A DNA stretch of 55,275 bases from Bacillota bacterium (lineage in GTDB: Bacteria; Bacillota; Dethiobacteria; DTU022; PWGO01), in contig JAAYSV010000055.1 of NCBI GenBank assembly GCA_012518215.1, positions 1 through 55,275 on the forward strand, read 5' to 3'. The position numbers and the translations under genes are program-made. A model generated the notes under the pieces. The model had not been told where the DNA came from, made no database searches, and saw nothing but the letters and a program-made list of their open reading frames with translations. Within the stretch, counting starts at the first letter, position 1. Every line of letters begins with the position of its first letter. This document shows positions 38,494 through 47,257 of this stretch, piece after piece.

Positions 38494-38570
38494 AATGGAT
38501 TCACTCCCACATTTCGTTTGCATCATAGATCTGAATAAAATATCAAAAGATGAAGGAGGGCAATCAATGA

Positions 38571-38804
38571 TCACCGCTCTTCTTTGTACTCGTAATCCCT
38601 GTAAACTTCTATGGCCACATCCGGGCAAACTTCGGCACAAAGCTTGCATGCCTTGCATTCCTGGGTGCCCTTTCCCTTGAATGCAGCCACCGGGTAACCC
38701 TTGCGATTGTAGGTATTGTTGATAACGATAAGCCCTCGGGGACATGCCTGAACACAGTAGCCGCATCCTTTACAACGTTCAATATCAAATACGATCCTGC
38801 CCAT
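38571..38804 (-). CDS. korD: 2-oxoacid:ferredoxin oxidoreductase delta subunit (2[4Fe-4S] ferredoxin)
   Basis: This 77-residue dicluster ferredoxin has CKGCGYCVQACPRG and CKACKLCAEVCPD, each a CxxCxxCxxxCP motif for one [4Fe-4S] cluster. Low-molecular-weight delta subunits of this kind pass electrons from the TPP enzyme to soluble ferredoxin. It is the first gene of the korDABC operon, with GGGAGA before the ATG. Confidence 0.92.
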   Translation of the reverse strand: MGRIVFDIERCKGCGYCVQACPRGLIVINNTYNRKGYPVAAFKGKGTQECKACKLCAEVCPDVAIEVYRDYEYKEER

Positions 38805-38874
38805 GGCTTATCTCCCTTCAATATTTGGTCCAGTACCGCGATTGCCATCCGTGTGTAAAAATATACTAACTTCA

Positions 38875-38904
38875 ATCATAAATTATCTATCCCCGTTTCG
38901 TCAA
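38875..38904 (-). promoter_or_regulatory. Promoter of the korDABC operon
   Basis: TTGACG (38899-38904) and TATGAT (38875-38880) on the minus strand are separated by 18 bases. The element is 70-100 bases upstream of korD and no gene intervenes, so it is the probable operon promoter. Confidence 0.6.
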
Positions 38905-38919
38905 CAATAACTTTTGTTT

Positions 38920-38942
38920 TTTTTCGGCCAAATGCCGAAAAA
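38920..38942. repeat. Inverted repeat between fdhD and the kor promoter
   Basis: TTTTTCGGC and GCCGAAAAA surround a five-base loop in a nine-pair perfect stem. On the minus strand it is followed by As rather than Ts, so it does not look like a standard terminator for fdhD. It may instead be an operator upstream of the kor promoter. Confidence 0.45.
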
Positions 38943-39009
38943 TGGGGAAAGTTCCAAACTTGACATCCAGCCATCAACAAATTTCACCCACCCCGGTCGC
39001 CAGATTGTT

Positions 39010-39783
39010 TCACTGCGAATCGAAGATGATCCTCCGGGGGCAGGTGTAGACATTGAAACGGCTTCCGCGGCCGAAACCGATCATGGTGATCGATGTTCTC
39101 TCCGCTATTTCAATTCCCAGGGTAGTTGGAGCAGAGCGCGAAACGACAAGTGGCACTTCCAGTCTGGCTGCCTTCAACATCATTTCCGCCGATAGGCGGC
39201 CGCTGGTAAGCAGTATCTTGTCCTTTATGTCAACCCCGTGCCGGATGCTCTCCCCGACTATCTTGTCGATGGCATTGTGACGTCCGATATCCTCACAGAA
39301 AAAAAGGATTCTGTCACGGTCACAGAGCGAGGCGCTGTGGACACCCCCGGTCTGCTTGAAGATCTGAGCCCTCTCCTGCATCTGCTGCATCAACATCAGG
39401 ATCCGGGATGAAGCGATCCGGAAGTTGTCGGTAGCAGGCCTCGGGGGCAATGAATCCAGGGCATTGATAGGAGCAGCGCCGCCACCGGGGCCCGTGGCAA
39501 TGGTTCCGCTTCGGCTGCCTGTCGCTGCCGGCACTCCCCCGGGGGGGATTTCAAGCAAGACCGAAACCGCACTTCGCTGAAGATCAACCTGCAGGTCCTT
39601 CACATCCTTCTTGGTCGTTATATAACCTTCAGCTCGCAGAAATCCCAGGGCCAGGCAGTCAAGGTTCACCGGCGTGCAAAGAAGGGTCACCAGCTCCTCT
39701 TCATTCAGATAGATCGTAATCGGCTGCTCGCAGACAACCCTGTCTTCAGTTTCGTCTGTATTCCCGTCCCTGAGCATCAGCAC
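39010..39783 (-). CDS. fdhD: FdhD-like formate dehydrogenase sulfur carrier lacking the usual cysteines
   Basis: This 257-residue protein is recognisable as FdhD by VVCEQPITIYLNEEEL, CTPVNLDCLALGFLRAEGYI, QTGGVHSASLCD, CEDIGRHNAIDKIVG and LTSGRLSAEMMLKAA. FdhD receives sulfur from IscS and passes it to the molybdenum/tungsten-bis-MGD cofactor of formate dehydrogenase. The catalytic loop that normally has cysteines (CxxC or a single C) reads TGSRSGTIATGPGG here, with no cysteine. The start was set at a GTG (39783) preceded by AGGAAG, because the open frame farther upstream crosses a strong terminator. A nearby ATG at 39777 is an alternative. It lies downstream of the formate dehydrogenase operon. 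Confidence 0.85.
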   Translation of the reverse strand: MLMLRDGNTDETEDRVVCEQPITIYLNEEELVTLLCTPVNLDCLALGFLRAEGYITTKKDVKDLQVDLQRSAVSVLLEIPPGGVPAATGSRSGTIATGPGGGAAPINALDSLPPRPATDNFRIASSRILMLMQQMQERAQIFKQTGGVHSASLCDRDRILFFCEDIGRHNAIDKIVGESIRHGVDIKDKILLTSGRLSAEMMLKAARLEVPLVVSRSAPTTLGIEIAERTSITMIGFGRGSRFNVYTCPRRIIFDSQ

Positions 39784-39835
39784 CGTTTTCTTCCTGAATT
39801 CTTTCAACAGCCCACCGTCCGTTCCGGCAATTCTT

Positions 39836-39861
39836 GAAAAAAAAGCTCCGTTTCCGGAGCT
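39836..39861 (-). terminator. Intrinsic terminator after the fdh-acyl-CoA synthetase operon
   Basis: AGCTCCG-GAAA-CGGAGCT is a perfect seven-pair stem with a GAAA tetraloop, followed on the minus strand by eight Ts. It lies 92 bases past the acyl-CoA synthetase stop. It also shows that the fdhD reading frame cannot start as far upstream as its longest open frame suggests. Confidence 0.92.
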
Positions 39862-39952
39862 AGGATACAATATCCGCCCTCTTTTTACAACCATCGCCCC
39901 GGCCGATGCCGTTCAGGAACAGAGCCCCGGTTTTTATTGTGGATGCCCGGTT

Positions 39953-41686
39953 TCAACCTGCTTCTTCCCCGGTATATTTGCCCTCGGCCCTGAGCCGCGC
40001 TATTTCCTGTTCTTCCAGCACCTTGAAGGCGATCTTCCCCACCCTGGTTTTGGGCAACTCATCGATGAAATCTATTTCGCGGGGGCAGCTCCATTTGATC
40101 AGATCCTTGCGACAATGATCGATCAGTTCTTTTTCCATTTCGGGGCCGGCCCTGGCTTTATCCTTGAGGACAACAAAACCCTTGACCCGTTCTATCTGAT
40201 CCCTGTCCGGAACACCGATGATACAGGCCTCCAGTACCTCGGGATGTTTGTAAAGCTGCGCTTCCACCTGGGCAGGGTATACGTTCATGCCCGAGGATTT
40301 GATCATGCGTTTTTCCCGCAATTTGAAATAAAAGAAACCATCCCCGTCCATGGTTCCGATATCTCCCGTATGTAGCCATATCTTTCCGTCTTCATGAGTC
40401 TTCAGCACGTCAGCTGTCTCCTCGGGCTGGTCAAGGTAACCCATCATCACCGCCGGCCCATGGACACATATTTCCCCTTCTTCCCCGATATCGGCTTCCT
40501 CGATGGTGCCACGTTTTACAATTTTGGCCAGCATATTGGGAAAGGGGATGCCGATGCTTCCTTCCCGATATTCTCCCAGGGGCAGGGCCATGATGGCCGT
40601 TACCGCCTCGGTGAGCCCGTAACCTTCCAGCAGTTTCACTTTTCCCCCCTGCCGTTGCACGATCTCTTCAAAACGTTCCTTTACCGTGCGCGGTAGAGTG
40701 TCGGCACCGCTGAAACAGGCATACAGGCAACTGAGATCGGATCGGTTGAACTTCTCATTCCTGTTCAATGCTTCAAAAAGGGTAGGCACCCCGATGATGT
40801 AGTTGGGCCTTTTTTTGATCAGATCCGCCGCCATATCGGCTTCAAAGAGTGGCACGAGGATGCTCTTGCCTCCGTTCATCAATGCAGCATTGACGCATAC
40901 CCCCAGGCCAAAACCATGGAAGATGGGCAGCATGGCCAGGATATCAGAGATGTTTTCATCCATACCCACCCATTCCGCACACATCATGCCCTGGCTGACA
41001 AAATTGTAGTTGGAGAGCATGATACCCTTGGGCGTTCCCGTTGTTCCCCCGCTGTAAAGTATTGCGGCCAGATCATCGGGGCCTGCTTTGCCCTGCGGAG
41101 CCCGGGGATAACGGCCGCGCAAGACTGCATCTTTCCACGATTTAACCTTCTGGCTCGAAGGAATCCTGGGTGCCTTCCGCCCTTTGGCAGCCCAGTAAAG
41201 GATGCTCTTGATCGGCCGCAGGTAATCCTGGATCCTGGCGATAAGCAGAAGTTCCAGGCCGGTTTTATCCGCCGCCTTCTTGAATGTATCGTAGAAAATA
41301 TCCATGGTCAGGGCAAACCGGCTTCGGCTGACCTCAAGGTAAAATTCGATCTCGCTCTCCGTGGAAAGGGGGTGAATCATGCTGGCCACGGCCCCTATCT
41401 TGTTGAGAGCATAGAAGCAGATGACTCCCGGAGGGGAAGTGGGCATGGAAATCGTCATCCGATCCCCTTCTTTCAACCCCAGCGCCACCAGAGCATCGGC
41501 GCAGCCATCAATTTGCTCAAGGAATTGGCGGTAGGTGGCCGTATAATCCATGAAGTCGTAAGCAATCCGATCCGGATAGATTCCAGCTGTTTTTTTCACG
41601 GCCTCGTACATGGTACAACGGGGAAAATCCACCTCATGGGGTACATCTCCGTAATACTTGAGCCATGGTTTCTGCGCTGATATCAT
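39953..41686 (-). CDS. AMP-forming acyl-CoA synthetase (long-chain fatty-acid-CoA ligase-like)
   Basis: This 577-residue ANL-superfamily enzyme activates a carboxylic acid to acyl-AMP and then acyl-CoA. Motifs are YSGGTTGTPKGIMLSNYN (phosphate loop), EGYGLTEAVTA, LHTGDIGTMDGDGFFYF and the hinge region LREKRMIKSSGMNVYPAQ, with a C-terminal catalytic lysine in KTRVGKIAFK. Length and motifs suit a medium- or long-chain acid; the exact substrate is unknown. GGAGGT precedes the ATG by nine bases. It starts 27 bases after fdhA and is followed by a strong terminator, so it is the last gene of the formate dehydrogenase operon, an unusual pairing. Confidence 0.88.
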   Translation of the reverse strand: MISAQKPWLKYYGDVPHEVDFPRCTMYEAVKKTAGIYPDRIAYDFMDYTATYRQFLEQIDGCADALVALGLKEGDRMTISMPTSPPGVICFYALNKIGAVASMIHPLSTESEIEFYLEVSRSRFALTMDIFYDTFKKAADKTGLELLLIARIQDYLRPIKSILYWAAKGRKAPRIPSSQKVKSWKDAVLRGRYPRAPQGKAGPDDLAAILYSGGTTGTPKGIMLSNYNFVSQGMMCAEWVGMDENISDILAMLPIFHGFGLGVCVNAALMNGGKSILVPLFEADMAADLIKKRPNYIIGVPTLFEALNRNEKFNRSDLSCLYACFSGADTLPRTVKERFEEIVQRQGGKVKLLEGYGLTEAVTAIMALPLGEYREGSIGIPFPNMLAKIVKRGTIEEADIGEEGEICVHGPAVMMGYLDQPEETADVLKTHEDGKIWLHTGDIGTMDGDGFFYFKLREKRMIKSSGMNVYPAQVEAQLYKHPEVLEACIIGVPDRDQIERVKGFVVLKDKARAGPEMEKELIDHCRKDLIKWSCPREIDFIDELPKTRVGKIAFKVLEEQEIARLRAEGKYTGEEAG

Positions 41687-41713
41687 CTATTATTTACCTC
41701 CTGTCATTCAATT

Positions 41714-44371
41714 TCAGTTCCTGGTCAACTTCACGGCACAGACTTTCATCTCCGGGGTTCTGGTAATGGAGTCAAAAGCGCTGATGGTAAGGAGATTGAC
41801 CATCGATTCACGGTAATGCAACGTCATGAAGAGAGTGCCGGGCGGAACTATATCTGTTATCGTTGCCTTGACATCCACTTCCCCGCGACGTGAAGTCAGC
41901 TTGACCATATCCTTTTCCTTTATTCCCAGCCGGGCGGCATCGGCACTGTTTACCTGGAGGAGTTCCTCGGGGCGGCTCAGATCCAGCCCACGCGAGAAAC
42001 GGGTCATCGTCCCGTAATGGAAAAGGTGACGCCCGGTGTTGAGAAGAAACGGATATTCTTCATCCGGCAACTCTGCCGGCGGACGGTATTCCAGGGCGTG
42101 AAACAGACCCAGGCCCCGGCTGAACCGATCCACGTGCAGATAGGGCGTCCCGGGATGATCCGCATCCGGGCAGGGCCATTGCAGCCCTTCTTTCCTCAAC
42201 CGTTCGTAGGAGATCCCCGCATAGAGAGGCGACAGTGAGGCCATTTCCGCAAAGACCTCTTCCGCGCTGCTGTAGTCCCATGGAAGCCCCAGTTTCCGAG
42301 CCAGCATGGTCACTATCTGCCAGTCGGGAAGGGCCTCCCCGGGAGGGGTGACGGCCTTCTCGAAGATCTGGACCCGGCGCTCGGTATTTGTAAAAGTTCC
42401 TTCCTTCTCGGCAAAGCAGGCCGCCGGCAGAACCACATCGGCGTATTCTGCCGTGTCCGTGAGGAATATATCCTGAACTACCAGCAATTCGAGGTTTTCC
42501 AGTGCTTTGATGAGATGATTCGTATCGGCATCGGTAACGATCGAGTTTTCTCCCATGATGAACATGGCCTTGACCTTGCCCTGACATGCTTCATCGATAA
42601 ACTCCGGCGAAGTCAGGCCGGGTTCGGGATTGAGTTCGACCCCCCATGCCTTCTCGAATTTTTCGCGGGCGGCAGGATCCTCCACCTTCTGGTAGGAGGT
42701 GTAGACGTCGGGCAGGGCTCCCATATCGCAGGCTCCCTGAACGTTGTTCTGCCCCCTCAGGGGATTGACACCGGTCGAGGGTTTGCCGATATTCCCGGTG
42801 GCCAGGGCCAGATTGGCCACGGCCATGACGTTTTCCGTTCCGCAGATATGCTGGGTTATTCCCAATGTGTAGAGGATGGAAGCCCTCTCCGAGGTGGCAT
42901 AGACCCGGGCCGCTTCACGGATCAATTCCGCGGGGACACCGGTTATCTCCGCCGCATACTCCGGGGTATACCTGGCCACGGTCTTGCTGAGATCGGCAAA
43001 ACCCTCCGTGCGGGTGGCAATAAAATCTTCATTGGCCAGCCCTTCGGAGATGATCACGTTCATCATTCCGTTCAGCAGGGCGATGTCGGTCCCCGCCTTC
43101 AACCGAAGGTGGATCATGGCCGCTCTGGCAAACCATGTCTCCCGCGGATCGGCAACGATCAATTTGGCGCCCTTGCGAACCGCTTCGCGAACTCGATATC
43201 CGATGACCGGATGTGCTTCCGTGGCGTTGGAACCGAGGGCCAGTATGGTGTCAGCCCCGGGAATCTCTCCGATACTGTTGGTCATTGCCCCACTGCCGAA
43301 TGCTCTGGCCAGACCGGCCACGGTGGGGGCGTGTCAGACACGTGCACAATGGTCAACATTGTTTGTTCCGAGGGAACGAAGCATTTTCTGAAAAAGATAA
43401 TTGGCTTCGTTCGATGACCGCGCCGAGGAAAGCCCGGAGATGGCATCGGCCCCATTCTTTTCCCTGATCGATTTCAATTTGTCAACGATCACTTCAAGGG
43501 CCTCGTCCCAGCTCACTTCCTTGAATTCACCGTCTTTCTTCACCAGTGGCATTTTCAGACGGTCGGGGTGATCGATGAATTCAAAGCCGAAGCGCCCCTT
43601 GACACACAGGTGTCCCCGGTTGACGGGACTCTCGCGGTTTCCTGTCACCTTGACGACCCTGTCGCCCTTGGTTCCCAGGATGATTCCGCAGCCCACGCCG
43701 CAATAGGTGCATATGGATTTGACTTCCCGCGAGGGAATCTCCCTGCTCTTGCGTGTCAGGGCACCGGTAGGACAACGTTCCACGCACTCCCCGCAGGATT
43801 CACATTGTGATTCTGCCATGGGCATGGCCCCCAGCGGTGCAATCATGGTGTTGGTTCCACGGAAGGTAAAGTCAATGGCCGCAACGCCGTTGATTTCATT
43901 GCATGTGCGCACACAGATGCCACATAGAATGCAGCGTGAATGATCAACATTGAAAAAAGCATTGGATGTGTCGGGCGGAACCTTTGAATAATCTCGCCCG
44001 AGCAGTTCAAGTCGGTCCTCGTCTATTCCCACATAGGCGGTTACTTCCTGCAATACACAGTCGTTGTTGGCGGCACAGCTCTGGCAATCGGGATGGTGAC
44101 TGGCCAGGATCATCTCCACGAGCACCCGGCGCAATTCGGATACTTCCGGGGTGTCGGTCAGAACATTCATCCCTTCTGCAACCTCGGTGTTGCAGGAGGT
44201 CACCAGTTTCCCATCTGCCTCCACCATGCAGACACGACATCCGGCAAATACAGTAAGATCCGGGTGGTAACAGAGCGTGGGTATGTAAATGCCCGCCTCC
44301 CTGGCAGCTTCCAGTATCGTGGTCCCTTCCTGAACCATGACCTCCCGGTTATCTATCGTCATGCGTATCAT
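41714..44371 (-). CDS. fdhA: Selenocysteine-containing formate dehydrogenase alpha subunit
   Basis: This 885-residue molybdenum/tungsten-bis-MGD enzyme interconverts formate and CO2. An in-frame TGA at 43334-43336 falls at Sec346 in the context VDHCARV-U-HAPTVAGLAR, the active-site position of FdhA/FdhF, so the gene is continuous, not split. N-terminal [2Fe-2S] (CYHPDLTVFAGCRVCMVE), NuoG-like (HHPDCQSC) and two [4Fe-4S] ferredoxin motifs (CILCGICVRTCNE, CESCGECVERCP) precede the catalytic domain, which opens with its own cluster CTYCGVGCG. Such N-terminal extensions occur in NAD-linked enzymes that dock to NuoE/NuoF-like subunits, as encoded here. The start at 44371 follows GGAGGGG and overlaps the nuoF-like stop by four bases. 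Confidence 0.95.
43306..43320 (-). promoter_or_regulatory. Bacterial SECIS element within fdhA
   Basis: Thirteen bases downstream of the TGA codon, TGGCC and GGCCA form a perfect stem around a GGTCT loop. The E. coli fdhF SECIS also has GGUCU at its apex, the SelB-binding element, at a similar distance from the UGA. This supports decoding of the TGA as selenocysteine. Confidence 0.82.
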
Positions 44372-46293
44372 TGACTTTTCCCCTCCAAGATCATTTTTTG
44401 CTCTCCGGTTACGCGCGTCACCGCGGCAAACCTGTCCGGACAGGTTTCCAAACAGATTCCACATTTGCTGCATTTTGACTGATCAATGACATGGGGAACC
44501 TTCTTCTCACCGGAAATGGCCCCCTCGGGGCACTCCTTGCGACATCTTCCGCAGGCCTTGCATTTCTCGGGATCGATATAATAGGCGATCAGTTCCTTGC
44601 AGACCAGCGCCGGGCAGGCATGGTCCCGGACGTGGGCTTCGTATTCCTCGCGAAAATATCGCAGGGTGCTCAACACCGGATTGGGAGCAGTTTTCCCCAG
44701 GCCGCAGATGGCGCCCTTCACCACATTGTTTCCGATACTTTCAAGCAGATCCAGGTCCTCCGGCCTTCCTTTCCCCTTGGTGATATTGACCAGAATGTTG
44801 TACATCTGCTTTATACCTTCCCGGCAGGGAACACATCTTCCACATGATTCATCCACCGTGAACTCCAGGAAATACCTGGCGATATCGACCATGCATGAAC
44901 CTTCATCCATGACCACCATACCACCCGAGCCCATCATCGCGCCGGCACTGCGCAACGAATCAAAGTCCACCTCCATATCGAGGCGGGCAGCCGGAAGGCA
45001 TCCTCCGGAGGGCCCCCCCGTCTGCACGGCTTTGAATTCCCCGCCGTCCAACATGCCCCCTCCGATGGTAAAGATAATATCTCTAACCTTGATTCCCATC
45101 GGCACCTCTATCAGGCCGCAGTTCCTGACCTTTCCGGTCAGAGCAAAAACAGCCGTGCCGGGGCTCCCTTCGGTCCCGGTCGAGGCAAACCATTCCGGGC
45201 TTCTTTTGATAATCTGAGGGATACAGGCAAAGGACTTTACATTGTTCAGCAGGGTTGGTTTGCCCCAGAGCCCCTCATGCGCCGGGAAAGGGGGACGGGG
45301 ACGCGGCATCCCCCTGTTACCCTCGATGGATGCCAGCAATGCCGTCTCCTCTCCGCACACAAAAGCTCCCGCACCCTGGAAGATCTCGATATCGAAGTCG
45401 AAATCGGTGCCCATGATCCCCTTGCCGAGCAGGCCGTACTGTTTGGCCTGTTCAATGGCAATCTTGAGACGTTTGATGGCCAGGGGATATTCGGCACGGG
45501 CATAGATAAAACCGCGGCTGGCGCCGATGGCATAGGCGGCAATGGTCATCCCCTCCAGCACGGCGCAGGGATCCCCTTCCAGGACGGACCTGTCCATAAA
45601 TGCGCCCGGATCTCCCTCGTCTCCGTTGCATACAACGTACTTGGGAGATCCGGTCGCCTCGAAAACAAAGGACCACTTCTTGCCGGTACTGAAACCGCCG
45701 CCACCCCGGCCACGCAGGCCCGACTTTTCAACCGCCTCGACCACCTCTTTGGGTGTAAAACCGCTCAACACGTCAGCCAACCCCTGATAACCGTCAGCAG
45801 CTATGTATTCGCGGATGTCCTCGGGGTTGATCATTCCGCATCTGCCGAGAATGATCCGCAGCTGGTTGCTGTAAAAAGGAACTTCATGCTCGGTCTGGCT
45901 ATGCGTACCATCCGGGTTTTCGTAAAGAAGCCTCTCCACAACGGTATTTTTTTCCAGGGAAGCTTCGATAATTTCCGCAACATCTTCAACCGTCACCTTG
46001 GTATAAAAAATTCCATCGGGTTCGAAGCGCACCAGGGGTCCCATCTGACAGAAACCGTGGCAGCCGCTCTTTGCCACGCCGGTCTGGACTTCTTTCCCCT
46101 CGAATACCAGTTCCACGTCGCCGTAGAGGCCCTTCTCCTTCAAGATCCTTTCAAATTCCTGAAAGACTCCCAGAGATCCGCTGGCCACACACCCCGTTCC
46201 CGCACAGACCAGGAAACGATTTTTCTGTCTTTTAAAGGCTTTTTTGTAATCTTCTCTGATCTGCGCCAGTGATTCCGGTGATTTAATCTGCAT
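44368..46293 (-). CDS. NuoF-like NADH/FMN-binding subunit of the formate dehydrogenase complex
   Basis: This 641-residue subunit resembles HndC/HydB/NuoF proteins. It has an N-terminal thioredoxin-like [2Fe-2S] domain (residues about 25-110, CAGTGCVASGS and KSGCHGFCQMGP). The NADH/FMN domain follows, with GLRGRGGGGFSTGKKW and CNGDEGDPGAFMDRSVLEGDP, then a [4Fe-4S] site ESCGRCVPCREG, and two C-terminal ferredoxin clusters (CKACGRCRKECP and CSKCGICLETCP). It links NAD(H) to the Fe-S chain of FdhA, and proteins of this type take part in flavin-based electron bifurcation. The start at 46293 follows GGAGGT; the longer frame upstream overlaps the nuoE-like gene in another frame. Confidence 0.92.
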   Translation of the reverse strand: MQIKSPESLAQIREDYKKAFKRQKNRFLVCAGTGCVASGSLGVFQEFERILKEKGLYGDVELVFEGKEVQTGVAKSGCHGFCQMGPLVRFEPDGIFYTKVTVEDVAEIIEASLEKNTVVERLLYENPDGTHSQTEHEVPFYSNQLRIILGRCGMINPEDIREYIAADGYQGLADVLSGFTPKEVVEAVEKSGLRGRGGGGFSTGKKWSFVFEATGSPKYVVCNGDEGDPGAFMDRSVLEGDPCAVLEGMTIAAYAIGASRGFIYARAEYPLAIKRLKIAIEQAKQYGLLGKGIMGTDFDFDIEIFQGAGAFVCGEETALLASIEGNRGMPRPRPPFPAHEGLWGKPTLLNNVKSFACIPQIIKRSPEWFASTGTEGSPGTAVFALTGKVRNCGLIEVPMGIKVRDIIFTIGGGMLDGGEFKAVQTGGPSGGCLPAARLDMEVDFDSLRSAGAMMGSGGMVVMDEGSCMVDIARYFLEFTVDESCGRCVPCREGIKQMYNILVNITKGKGRPEDLDLLESIGNNVVKGAICGLGKTAPNPVLSTLRYFREEYEAHVRDHACPALVCKELIAYYIDPEKCKACGRCRKECPEGAISGEKKVPHVIDQSKCSKCGICLETCPDRFAAVTRVTGEQKMILEGKSQ

Positions 46294-46351
46294 CAAATCC
46301 CTACCTCCTTGTTTAATAGCGGGTTCCGCAAACAATGCATGATAACATTGT

Positions 46352-46831
46352 TCAGTTCTCCTTCTTTTTCTCGCCATCGGAAAAGATCTTCTTGACCTTT
46401 CCCGCTTCCATCTGGCCGTACACCGTTTCATCGACGACCACGACCGGCGCAAGTGCGCAGGACCCAACGCAGGCCACTCTCTCCAGGCTGTATTCGTAAT
46501 CCGGCGTGGTTTCCCCGCAACTGATCTTCAGTTCCCGTTCAAAGGCGTCCAGCACTCCGCCCCCTCCGCGGACATGGCATGCCGTGCCATAACACACCTT
46601 GATCTCGTGTTTACCCCGGCGGGAAAAATGAAACTGGGCATAGAAGGTGGCCACCCCGTAAACCTTGCTTTCAGAAACAGAAACATACCTGCCGATCGCC
46701 TGCATCGCCTCCATGGGCAGGTAACCGTAATAATCCTGGGTGGCCTGAAGCAGCGGTATCAGATTGTCCTGTTTCCCCTCGAACCTGCTGAAAATTTCTT
46801 GCAACCCTTCGTCAAGCCTCTCAACCCACAT
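46352..46831 (-). CDS. NuoE-like [2Fe-2S] subunit of the formate dehydrogenase complex
   Basis: This 159-residue thioredoxin-like [2Fe-2S] protein has CYGTACHVRGGGG and CVGSCALAPVVVVD, which supply the four cluster cysteines, and SKVYGVATFYAQFHFS, typical of NuoE/HndA/HydC. It would pass electrons between the NuoF-like and FdhA subunits. It is the first gene of the nuoE-nuoF-fdhA-acyl-CoA synthetase operon, with AGGAGGAGGT before the ATG, and the next gene starts 58 bases later. Confidence 0.93.
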   Translation of the reverse strand: MWVERLDEGLQEIFSRFEGKQDNLIPLLQATQDYYGYLPMEAMQAIGRYVSVSESKVYGVATFYAQFHFSRRGKHEIKVCYGTACHVRGGGGVLDAFERELKISCGETTPDYEYSLERVACVGSCALAPVVVVDETVYGQMEAGKVKKIFSDGEKKKEN

Positions 46832-46999
46832 ACTTACCTCCTCCTAATTCTTGAAAACATATTGTTGACATAATGATACAAATTTCTCAAAAGGCGAATT
46901 TGTCCGATTTATTAATATTCTCTTTAAATTGTTTATAATCCTCCCTGCAAAATACTTTTTTTGCATCCTTTTTCCCATTTTACCCCTGTTTGTACAGCA

Positions 47000-47057
47000 A
47001 AAAAAGACCCTGTTCCAACGCAACGGCAGCCGAATTGCCTTTCTGCACCGGGTCTAT
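47000..47057 (-). terminator. Terminator-like hairpin in the leader side of the fdh operon
   Basis: On the minus strand AGACCC pairs with GGGTCT and is followed by seven Ts. The enclosed 40-odd bases contain a second stem GGCA/TGCC with a seven-base loop. It lies about 170 bases upstream of the nuoE-like start, with no gene ahead of it on the same strand. It may be an attenuator in a long leader or the end of a small RNA. Confidence 0.5.
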
Positions 47058-47228
47058 TTTCATGAAACAGAAAATATATAAAAAGAGCATATTGTTCATT
47101 TCTTGTACATCTACTGCAAAACGCAACTTTTTTGCCCGGCCACCGGCCATTATTGTAAAAGCAATGAGTTACAACGAGAATATTTCTTTTGAAAGCATCA
47201 ACAGATGGAAGGTTCCAAAAAAGAAGGG

Positions 47229-47234
47229 TATAAT
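47229..47234 (+). promoter_or_regulatory. -10 box for the rhomboid gene
   Basis: A perfect TATAAT lies 23 bases before the chosen rhomboid start codon. No good -35 hexamer is seen at 16-18 bases. The predicted transcript would have a short leader holding only the GGAGGT ribosome binding site. Confidence 0.45.
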
Positions 47235-47257
47235 TTAACATGGAGGTATCGTCAATC

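Larger units (their letters stand above)
46832..47257. other. Structured divergent intergenic region between the fdh operon and the rhomboid gene
   Basis: This AT-rich stretch of 426 bases lies between divergent genes. On the minus strand it holds a terminator-like hairpin (47000-47057) and a second hairpin, TGCAAAA-AAAGTA-TTTTGCA (about 46946-46965). It also has a 27-codon open frame starting at the ATG near 47065 (opening MKIDPVQKGNSAAVALEQGL) that reads through the first hairpin. On the plus strand it holds the rhomboid -10 box. I see no certain gene. Confidence 0.5.

Noticed and set aside
38921-38942. Intrinsic terminator for fdhD
   Set aside because: The stem is perfect but on the minus strand is followed by As, not Ts, so a standard terminator is not supported.
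41714-44371. fdhA as two genes or a frameshifted pseudogene
   Set aside because: Both halves are in one frame, the only interruption is TGA at the known selenocysteine position, and a SECIS-like stem follows.
46832-47257. A molybdenum cofactor riboswitch ahead of the formate dehydrogenase operon
   Set aside because: I cannot match the conserved Moco RNA core to this sequence; only generic hairpins are visible.
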